Origin: Taxillus chinensis
Lineage: Eukaryota; Streptophyta; Magnoliopsida; Santalales; Loranthaceae
Length of the DNA stretch: 64,000 bases
Reading direction: 5' to 3'
Assembly (NCBI GenBank): GCA_023512835.1
Contig: CM042085.1
Span: 35,232,324 to 35,296,323 of the forward strand
In this document: positions 55,165 through 64,000 of the stretch, piece after piece
How the letters are laid out: each line of letters starts with the position of its first letter
How positions within the stretch are numbered: position 1 is the first letter of the stretch
Made by a program: the position numbers and the translations under genes
Notes under the pieces: model-generated
Told to the model about the DNA's origin: nothing
Database searches by the model: none
Seen by the model: only the letters and a program-made list of their open reading frames with translations

Positions 55165-57280
55165 TGTCATCATAGGTTTTGTCTAGGGAAAAACCTGGTT
55201 TTGGGGATGCGGTTCTCCCACCCTTCCCTGAATTGGTGATGAAAAATACGAAGTCACCACCAAGCTTGCTTTTAGGTGCAGTTGATGGCCTAAAAAAGGT
55301 TGCGTTACCAAAGCTTAGTTCAGGAGTTTGTTACGTGAGAAAGGATTAACACCTCTCAACGCCCTTTTTTATCTATCTTAGAAGAAAGAGATTTAATTTG
55401 TTTTAACGTTTTTATTTTGATTTCCACGTTTAAATTTAATTTTCTAAGGGCCTAAGGTTTCTATTCATTCTATTTTTTTTTTTGTTAAATTTAAGCTATC
55501 CTAAAGACTAAAGGGATGACCATTAATTTTAAAAGTTTAAAGTAAAAGTAAAATCTAAGGGATAATCCTAAAAACAATTAATTTGTTTTTTTTTCTTATA
55601 AAAAATATATAAAGAATTAAAAGAATTCCAAAAGAAAAAAATTGTTAAAGAAAAGAATATTTTCGATTTGACTAAAAAACTATTTATTTATACATTTATT
55701 TTTTGCGAAGACATTTTTAAGAAAAACAAACCTTTAAAAAAAACAAGATCTAAATAAATATAAATTAAAGTATTATGTTTGTGAGTGATATTCACCAAAG
55801 TAAAATAAAACTCTTTTTTTTATCTCACCTTTTTCCGCTCTCTCTCTCTTTTTTTTTTTTCTCTTTTTTCTTTTACTATAAGCTTTATTTACAAATTACA
55901 ATTACAAGGCCTTAGGCCTGATTACTTACAAAAAAACCCCAAAACAAACAAAAGCGAAAACCCAAAATAGCAAAATAAAGTTAAAAAATACTGCTGGTTA
56001 ATGGGGTTCCTACAAAACAAATAAGAAAAGTGAAAATAAAACTATAGGGAATAGACTTAAGACTTAACCGACATGACTATATTCAATGGGATGGAGTGTC
56101 AACATAGAAACACTAATCGGAATAAAGACACGAAACAAACGACACAACAAGTAAGAAATGAAACGTAAGGGCAGCGGGTGATTTCAATGACCACCCTCCA
56201 AATGATATGATAATCGGTGATAAAGAGGATACCTACAAACCACGTCTCATCTAGTTGGGCGGGCGTAGTTTAACGATGGCAGTGGACACTTATGCCCAGA
56301 CGACAACGAGAGATATCGGGAGGATTAAAACATCAACCATTACAAATAATCGTGGATGGTTTTTACCAAAAGGGAAAGGAACACACGCATATTGACACAA
56401 GATGTGAAATATAAAATGAGGCAGCTTTAAGAGTGTGAATGTGTGTTTTTAAGTGAAGGAGAGGACTAATAAAAACAAAACAATAACTAAGATATGGGTT
56501 ACTCCTCAGCATTAACAAAAAAAGGAGGGAGTAATAGTCCACCATAGGTGACCAACAAATCGGTAAACGGAGTAGACATGGAGGTATCTATAAACCAACG
56601 AATATAAAGGGATGAAACCACAGAAAACAATGAGCAAAATTAGAGCATAATAAGGCTAAGGTGCGATCGCGGGACCAAAGAAAAGAAATCCTGAAAGCTG
56701 GCAATATAGCAAAATAGCAAATCAAGCTAATCGACGAGAAAAACAAAAAAAAAAGTGAAAACAAAACACGAACCCAAAAAACTTCGCTCCTAAAACCGAC
56801 TTCTTCCTTTGAATCCTCAAGCTGGGGTGCCTCACTATGTCTTTCTTGAACACTAGCCAATCCCCACAAAGTTGGGAGATGCAGGGTGGGGAAGCATCGT
56901 AGGATGGTGTCTCTCCAATGTAATAGAGGCGAGGGATGCCTTGTGGTCAGGGGCGGCGCCGGTAGGGTGCAACGGCTCTGGGCGCGATTGGGGGTGTCAT
57001 GGAGGAGGCCGGAAGTCATGTCCTAAGTGAAGGGCTGAGGTAGTGCTGCCATTGGAGGGGAGGTGCCGAGTTGATGTTGTTTATTAGAGGGCGACGTAAA
57101 TGGGACAGCATAGGCTGCATTAGATCATTGATGCGGCAGCGTCGTGAGGGTGTTCGCGTGTCATGGTTGGACTAGAATGGCCGGTAGTTGGTGTGGTAAC
57201 GCCGAGGAGGGTTGTGATGTGCTTCTTGTGGCTGGAGTGTGAAACAGCGGTGGTTGATTTTGAAGGGCGAAGGCAGAGGC

Positions 57281-59725
57281 TGTCACGCCCCCGAATTCCA
57301 TGGAACCCGGAACCGGGTACATGACTTCCCCTTGCCCGCACCCGAAAGGTCAAGGGGTTGGTGACTAGCACCAATAGAGACTACACCGCGGGTGCTGTCT
57401 CAAATATGCAACCCTGTACAGTCATACATCAAGGGTAATCCTGTACTTTTCCATATATCATCGTGCATACAATGAGTCAAACAGTCATACAGACATCACA
57501 TCATACAGTATGTAAATACAACTGTCCATGGACCCATGTCCGGGATATCACATAAAACAATACAGAATATAATTGTATCATACATCAGAGTAGTGGGCGT
57601 CCTCCTGGAAGAAAGTCCTCCACTAGTCTCGGGTCACACCTGAAAAGGGTAAACAACAAGTAGGGGTGAGCGACAAGCTCAGTAGGTGACCCCAAAACTC
57701 CACATCATGCAACACATATAAGTCTATACTATATGCTCAGTGTACTCGTGCACCGTGTAGTGGGCACAATCATCAGGACTTAGCCTGCAACAAACAACAG
57801 GACTCAGCCTGCTCACACAGGACAACTTGTCCACAATCCTCCATGGGATCCCAGCTCAGGGCACTCAGCCCTAGCTCCATGAGCTCAATGGCTCAACTCA
57901 GGCCTTAGCCTGTCCACAGCGCAATATGCCCGGCCACAGTCGCCACACAGGCCTGCCATCGGTGCATATGCCTGCCACGTCAACCACATAGCACCATCGG
58001 TGCATCACTGTGAGAACCCAAACAAGTCACGGAGTCCATACCCCAATACCTCATACCAACACACTAACATGAGTATGGCATGTCATTCTCAACATTCCCT
58101 TTAAAACTGTAGCCAGTCTTCACAAGTAAATCCTCAATCCTTGATTTATGAAGGAAGTACCCATAACAGCTATTTTCTTGAAATCAAAAGTCCCAGCATT
58201 GGGTTCCCATATCATAAATAAGATAATCTGATTTTTGGGAATTTTCCTGAGATGTCTAACCCCACTTTCCAAAAATTCACCACTACGAACTTTTGGGTTT
58301 TTTCAAGATTTTACACTAAAACCCAATTTTCACATTTTGAAAGAGTGGGAATTAATTTTTCTAGTATTTTTCTTTGAATCCAAATGGGGGGTATTTCGTT
58401 ATTTACATAGTAACTTAAGTATACTTAAATGTGTAGATGGGTATAGGTTATGATGTAAATAGGTCCAGTCTAGTGTTGTCCAGTGTTCAGTTACACTGTT
58501 GGAGCTGCGACTCGTAGCTCAGAACCTTCGACCCGTAGATGCGGAATGGCGACTCGTAGCTGCGGAGTGCGGAGCTGCAGCGCGCCTTGAAGACTCGAAG
58601 CGAGGCTACGATCTTCGACCTTCGGACTACGACCCTACGAACTACGAACCTTCGAACTACGAACTTCGAACCTTCGAACCTACGAACTACGAACCTTCGA
58701 ACTACGGGTCTATGAACTACGACCCTACGAACTACGAACCTTCGACCTACGAACTACGGGTCTACGAACTACGACCCAGAACTTCGGATTTTCGTTAGTT
58801 CGACCCAGTAACGCGCCCAGGGTACTGTTCATCATCGTTTTTGCCTGTTCTTCGTCTAGAACGCGCATAGAAACTCCCAAACACTCACTAACACCCCTGT
58901 TTCGCAATAAACTACGATATCTACCTCAAAACGCGTCCAGAACGCCTCTAAATCGCGCAGAAACAACAAAAACACGTATAAAATTCCAGATTTCTAGAAA
59001 TCTAGATCTAAACCCAGATTTCCATGGTTGACTTATCAACCCTCATGAAAAACACAGTTAATCAACCTCAAAATCACAGAAACATATATCCACAATGATA
59101 ACAAACAGTTCTTAACCACAGATCTTATGCTAAACCATTAGATCTTACCCAAAATTGGTTTTCCCCAAATTCTAGGGTTCATGCTCAAATTCATAAATCA
59201 TGATAAATTCGTGCAGATCCAAAACAAGAGAGAGATAAGAAGTCCAAGGACACCTACTTGAAGTGAATCTTTGAGCTCCACGAACCCAAATCACCCCAAA
59301 TCGCCAAGGCCTCCAAGCTCTCTCAAGCTCTCTCTCTCAACGCACAAACGTGAAACGTAAAGTGAAAGCTTCTTTTTTTTTTCTGCTATTTATATTTCTG
59401 CCAGTCAACTGACCTAGTCAACCATTGACCTAGTCAATAATTGACCTCCAAGGTTCCGAACTCCAATTTGAGTCAAATTACAGTCAAAACGCTCAAAATG
59501 ACGAGCACAACACTAAACAGATATTATTACACCCAAATGACCGCCCAAACGCAAAGTCAACTAATAAACCCGGAAAAGTCAACAATTGGGTCAAATGGGG
59601 CCCCGACTCGGAATCAGGCCCACGTACAGTCAAAATGCTCACATCGACGACTACACTACTGTCCAGATAGTTACATTCCCATAGAATGGCTATCTCTCAA
59701 AACTACCCAAATACGAGTCTTTACA
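57281..59725 (-). repeat. Solo LTR J, gypsy type
   Basis: 2445 bp from TGTCACGCCCCCG to GAGTCTTTACA with a perfect TSD GAGGC (57276-57280 and 59726-59730) and no internal sequence. It shares the TGTCACGCCC terminus and general organisation with the Tekay-type LTRs A and B but is a different family. TATAAATA box on the minus strand at 59388-59395; TC-rich leader at 59320. Confidence 0.92.
58590..58800. repeat. Short-period tandem repeat in solo LTR J
   Basis: Roughly 15-bp units on the words ACGAACTACGAACCTTCG, giving an open frame 58499-58798 that reads as repeated YEPSNYE/TNYDP peptides. It is almost certainly not a protein gene. Confidence 0.85.
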
Positions 59726-60333
59726 GAGGCGGCCGGTGGTGTGATATCTGACCGGGGGACTCTCTTTGGAGAAGATGGATTAAGGGATTGTGGTATGGTG
59801 GTATGTTTTTTTAGTCGTGAGAGCCCCCGTGTCCTTTTTATTTTAAAATGATTTTATTTTTGTGCCAAGCTTGTACTGCGCGTCCCAAAACTATTTTATC
59901 ACTGAAAAACATATATATTTGATTTTATTTAAAAATGCCTCGGGGGAAAATATATACAATATATATATATCAAAATTCTCAGAATGACAAATAGAATAAG
60001 AAAATGAGGTCTGTGACCTGATTCGAAGTGTCCTGAATATTGGCGGCTAGTTTGTTGTTATTAGCGGTCGAAACACAGTTTTGACTATAACTTCTTCGTT
60101 TGGCCTCGAATTTGAGCGCGGTTGAAGGTGTCGATTCTCAAATTTGATTCTCTATCACCTAGGACTGTATTTTTGGCATTTGAAATCCTTTTTAAAGAAG
60201 CCATCGAAATACACCCTTCGAAATGACGGTCACATCTCTTTATCTGTCTGTACAAAGTGATTAACAAATAGAAAAAAAGTTTAAATTAGAAAATGAATGT
60301 GTATATCCAACCTAGACAAAATGGGGTCCAATA

Positions 60334-60347
60334 GCTGCCCCTCTTTG
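60334..60347 (-). other. Polypurine tract, left Ogre-like element
   Basis: The minus strand reads AAAGAGGGGCAGC, followed by the LTR start. The preceding sequence (60350-60400) is homologous, inverted, to 62620-62680. Confidence 0.75.
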
Positions 60348-60575
60348 TATGTTCTTTGTATACAAACGGTGTACAAAGATAAGAATGGAATCATTTTGGA
60401 TGAGTTAGAGCATTTACCTGACTTACCTAATGCCGAAGCAAGGTAGAACGTCATGGTTGGGTTTGTCCCTGAGAGTAAAAGAGGCTTCAAATGCCGGTGG
60501 AAGTTGAAGAGATTTAAAAGGGTAAAATCGACAAGTCATCTATGGCCTAACAGGAATTAAAAAGGCGATGCGGGA
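60348..60575 (-). other. Internal 3' end of left Ogre-like element
   Basis: Non-coding; a mirrored match of the region just left of 62679. No protein motif. Confidence 0.5.
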
Positions 60576-61040
60576 TAAATGCAGGGGAACTGTCTGCAGA
60601 CTTTCCAAAAGGATATAAAAAAAATGATAGGTACAGGGGAACTGCCTGCGAACCTCTTGAAATGATGAAAAAGAAAGAGGAGATAAGTGTAGGGGAACTA
60701 CTTACGGACTTCCCAAAATTTAAAAACTGATGACAGGTATCAGGGAACTGCCAATGGACTTCCTAAAAAGATGAAACATAAAAGGTGGGATAGGTGCAGG
60801 GGAACAGCTTGTGAACTTCCCAAAATTTAAAAATTGGGGATAGGTACCAGGAAAATGCCGGTGAACTTCCTGAAAAGAAATGTGGGATAAGTGCAAAGGA
60901 ACTGCTTGCGGACTTCCCAAAATTAAATTTAAAAACTGAGGATAGGTACCAGGTAACTACCGGTGGACTTCCTGAAAAGATAAAAAAGAAAGATGGGGTA
61001 GATGCAAGGGAACTGCCTGCGGACTTCGCAAAGGGATAAA
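60575..61040. repeat. Tandem repeat array 1
   Basis: About nine diverged units of 50-65 bp with the core AGGGGAACTGCCTGCGGACTT. Tandem arrays between pol and the 3' LTR are a known trait of Tat/Ogre elements. Confidence 0.85.
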
Positions 61041-61830
61041 AAGATAAGGGTATATACAAGAGATGACCTCTAAGGTTGAGAGGGACTGAAATGACATCTA
61101 GGGCCTGGAAAGGAATCAATGATTGCTGAAGAAAATTGTTAATGACTCAATATGGGCTCCCTTTATGAGTTCACTCAATGAGATTGCTCTACGAGGTTAC
61201 CTGAAAAAAGAATAAGATGCATCTTTGATTGTCACGGATGCTTCTAGGGCTTGGGAAATCGCAAAGAATGACTTCTATGGTTGAACAACAGAAGCCTTTA
61301 GAGCTTAGTTATTTTAGAAAGTTTATTGAGGATGATCTCTTAGGAACTTTAAAAGCAACGACGTTCCTGAGATTGAAAATGATGAACATATGCAAGTGAT
61401 GCATGAAATGCAATGAGATGCATGTCTATGATGCATAATGAATCTTATGTTAAAAGAGAGCTTAAACCGCTAGGGGATTTGGTGCTACTGGAATTCAACT
61501 GGACTTGTTGGGGAATGGGATTCAGATTTCATCTAGAAAACTCTTTAGTTGAGGGTGCTCTGGCTGTTGGGGAGGCTTGCTTGCTTTCTTCAAAATGTTG
61601 GAAGGCCCAAGAGAGCTTTTCTGAATCAATTGAACCTTACTAGGAGGTTATTATACTCCAGAATGGTAGCTTTGGCTTCAGTTGGGGAACCTTTTCTTGC
61701 TTGGATAGGGTATTCTTGTTGTGTGATACCCTAGGAAACTCTACTAAGGCATAAACATTTTGATGAAAAGCAAAGATGTCATTTTGCTCATAGAAGGAGC
61801 CATGAGAGAGTTACCTTTCATCATATTCCT
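61041..61830. other. Spacer between tandem arrays
   Basis: Unclassified sequence that probably holds the junction of the two inverted elements. Words such as GACATCTAGGGC (61095) mirror the CCCTAGATGTC units of array 2. The open frames 61413-61643 and 61549-61734 are not recognised. Confidence 0.4.
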
Positions 61831-62545
61831 TCATCCCTAGAAGCTATTCGACCCAAGATGTCGTATTTGACTCTAGATGTCATCCTTTTTCTTCAGTCCT
61901 AGAAGCTGTTCAACTCAAGATGTCATAGTCGACCCTAGATGTGATACCTTTGGCCAAGATGCCATCCTTCAACCCTATAAGCTATTCGACCCAAGATGTC
62001 ACAATTGGCCCAAGAGCCACCCTCAGCACTAGACGTTGTTTCCTATCGACCCAAGATGTCACTACATTTGGCCCTAAAAGCCATTCCTCCAGCCCTAGAA
62101 GTTGTTTCTTATCGACCCAAGATGTCACTACATTCGGCCTCAGAAACCATTCCTCCAGCCCTAGAAGTTGTTTCTTATCGACCCAAGATGTCGCTACATT
62201 TAACCCTAGATGCCACCTTCAGGTTTGACCCTAGATATCTTACCTAGCCCTAGAAGCTGTTTTCTATCGACCCAAGATGTCGTTCTGGCCCTATATGCCA
62301 CATTCAGGCTTGACCCTAAATGTCTTACCTCAGCCATAGAAGCTATTTCTTAGCGACCCAAGATTTCGTTTTGGCCCTAGATGCCACCTTCAGGTTCGAC
62401 CTTAGAGGTCTTACCTCAATCCTAGAAGCTGACCATTTTGACCCAGGATGTCATTTTACCACCAAGACCGTAAAGGTCACTCTCCTTTTGGACCTAGAAT
62501 CCATCTCTACCAGACTCAAGATGTCATCTCAGCTCTCTTAAGCCC
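61830..62545. repeat. Tandem repeat array 2
   Basis: About nine to ten units of 70-90 bp with CCCTAGAAGxTGTT, CGACCCAAGATGTC and GCCCTAGATGCCA. The most regular part (62030-62210) yields repeated FLSTQDVTTF peptides in open frames at 61941-62247, which I regard as repeat by-products. Confidence 0.88.
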
Positions 62546-62678
62546 AGAATATAATCTCTATCTCACAGCAATGCCCAGCCTTAAGGAATCAACTTTTATG
62601 GAAAAGACCAAGGAGATCTAACCCATCAAAATGGATATCTATTTATCTTTGTACATCATTTGTATACAAACGATGCAC

Positions 62679-62691
62679 AAAGAGGGGCAGC
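62679..62691 (+). other. Polypurine tract, right Ogre-like element
   Basis: AAAGAGGGGCAGC directly before TGTTGTACTCC. Same motif as the left, inverted element. Confidence 0.8.
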
Positions 62692-64000
62692 TGTTGTACT
62701 CCATTTTGACTGGGTTAGATGACAGCCAAACTCAACAAGGAAAGCCCAAAGCAGATGGTCACTTCTAAAACCTCAAGATGCCCCAAGGCCAATACCAAAG
62801 GATAGAGAATGAAATTCAGAGACTACCGCGCTTGACTATGCTCAATTCCAGCTTAAAATGATACAAAGTGAGGATCCGAGTCATCCACTGATCCAAAATA
62901 AGGAGCCTTAGCACGGAGTAAGGATCCAAGCCTTCCATTGATCCGGATTAAGCCTCCACTGATACGGAGTAAGGATCCGAGCTAACCTTGACGCGAAGTA
63001 AGGAATCCGAGCTATTCCTTAGCACGGAATAAGGGATCCGAGCCATCCTTGATCCAAATTGCCTTCCTACTCATCCGGATTATCTTCCAATGATCCGAAA
63101 TGCTCCGCACCAGCGATTATCCGGATTCCGCATCAATGATTACTCGGAAATCTCCTTCGTGATTTTCTCTTTTCTCACCAAGGCATCCAGATGCATCCAG
63201 AATTAAGAAGGGGAAAAATAAATTTGCAATACTTGGAAAAGAAGAAATCTCACTTGCCCATATTATCTCAATCAATTGATTTAAATGGGGTAGTATTGAA
63301 AATCAAATAATCCTAATTAATTTAATTGCATATCTTGGGGGATAAGAAATCTTATTTACCCTAATTATTTCAATGAAGGATTAAATGCAAGAAACTATCC
63401 TTTGGAAGCCTAGCCTACCTAGCCTACAAATAGCCTGCTCATTTGACAACGGGAAGGCATCAAAACATCAACTATTGGCAAGGATCAAGGCATCAAGATC
63501 ATCTTTGGGAGAGAGAGATTCCGAGCAGAAAAAGTACTTCTGGAGAGTAAGGAGCACACATTGGCTAAACATCATACTAATTTCTGAAGAATTGTTCTAC
63601 GCAAATCATCTAGGTTTTTCTTCTTCCTTTCTTGTTATTAAACTGTTAAAAACTTATTTTCTCGGATGTTTTGAAGTAAAACAATTTCTCTTAAAACTTG
63701 TATTTTTTTTTCTTCAAAGATTAAAAAGGATAATCAAAATCAACTTTTTCTAAAAAAATAAATCAAAGGCCCAAGTGGCCGTGGGGTTGAGCCATTGATG
63801 CTCATACCCTAGCTGCTCGAGCTGACATTGATTGTGGCGGTGTTATTATTTCAAAATCATTTTATTTTATTTCTTTTTTTCTAAAAGGAATAGCATTGCC
63901 ACATGGGCCTAGATCCCACATCTTTTTTCTAAAATTAAAATGTTTCTTTTTCTAAAATCTTTTTTTTTAAAGGCCTAGATTCTACAATCTTCCTTTCCCT
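62692..64000 (+). repeat. 3' LTR of right Ogre/Tat-like element, cut by window edge
   Basis: It starts TGTTGTACTCCATTTTGAC. U3 contains short tandem units (GGAGTAAGGATCCGAG, 62870-63080) and a CTACAAATA TATA-like box near 63424. The end lies outside the window. Confidence 0.7.
62870..63080. repeat. Short tandem repeats in the U3 of the right LTR
   Basis: About five diverged units of roughly 40 bp with GTAAGGATCCGAGxxxxxCCTTGA. They lie 350-550 bp upstream of the TATA-like box. Confidence 0.75.

Larger units (their letters stand above)
55165..60333 (-). repeat. Ogre/Tat-like 3' LTR (minus), split by solo LTR J
   Basis: Right boundary 60333 is firm: a minus-strand polypurine tract AAAGAGGGGCAGC (60334-60347) abuts TATTGGACCCC. 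The left limit near 55165 is tentative, based on an Ogre-type U5 ending with GGTGGTGACTTCG, GGGAAGGGTGGGAGAACC and CATCCCC on the minus strand (55170-55330). A GGCCTAAGGCCTTGTAATTG region with AATAAAG (55880-55925, minus) looks like the polyadenylation part. Solo LTR J interrupts it at 57281-59725. Confidence 0.55.

Noticed and set aside
56588..57019. 143-codon minus-strand open frame
   Set aside because: It lies within the Ogre-like LTR region, with no recognisable domain.
58499..58798. Open frame of YEPSNYE-type repeats
   Set aside because: Product of a short tandem repeat inside a solo LTR, not a gene.
61941..62247. Two overlapping open frames with repeated peptides
   Set aside because: The peptides arise from tandem repeat array 2 whose unit length keeps frames open; there is no start context or domain.

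Overview
This is a gene-poor, repeat-dense stretch of a higher-plant nuclear genome, most likely a eudicot. The evidence is plant Ty3/gypsy elements (Tekay/Del-like and Galadriel-like chromoviruses, Tat/Athila/Ogre-like elements), a SIRE-like Ty1/copia element, and a CACTA transposon that carries intron-containing fragments of plant genes. I see no intact host gene, no rRNA or tRNA gene and no prokaryotic feature. The species cannot be named from sequence alone. Nearly every reading frame is a frameshifted or stop-interrupted piece of transposon gag/pol.

Layout. 1-1992: 5' end (gag start, tRNA-Asp primer site, LTR) of a minus-strand Tat/Athila-like element (G), inserted in a plus-strand Tekay-like element (F, 1993-5215: integrase tail, chromodomain, LTR). 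5216-8780: 3' end of a plus-strand Tat/Athila-like element (H) with a ULP1-type peptidase remnant and its 3' LTR. 8781 to about 55160: a decayed SIRE-like copia element (D) that hosts a deep nest. Element C (11952-43735, TSD CACAA) is inserted in its integrase. Two minus-strand Tekay-like elements sit in C: A (13233-22108, TSD TGTGT) and B (23041-37802). A Galadriel-like element E (28112-33592) sits in B. Solo LTR I (44338-46068) and a CACTA transposon (48150-53908, TSD CTT) also interrupt D. About 55165-64000: two Ogre/Tat-like 3' ends in inverted orientation with arrays of tandem repeats between them, the left LTR being split by solo LTR J (57281-59725, TSD GAGGC).

Most notable points. (1) The CACTA element carries fragments of at least three unrelated host genes, all on the plus strand: mitochondrial phosphate carrier, ATP sulfurylase and a NEK-type kinase, plus a possible DUF810/MUN-domain piece. 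A solo LTR later landed on a splice acceptor inside the kinase fragment. (2) LTRs of two different lineages, Tekay-like (initiator-Met primer) and Tat-like (Asp primer), share a long homologous U3 block that ends in ACGT-core palindromes next to the TATA box. The Tat-type LTR terminus lies inside the Tekay-type LTR, as if a promoter had been transplanted. (3) C looks like a large non-coding derivative using Tekay-type ends, with a tandem duplication across its 3' internal/LTR junction. (4) A ULP1 peptidase remnant occupies the usual env position of a Tat/Athila-like element.
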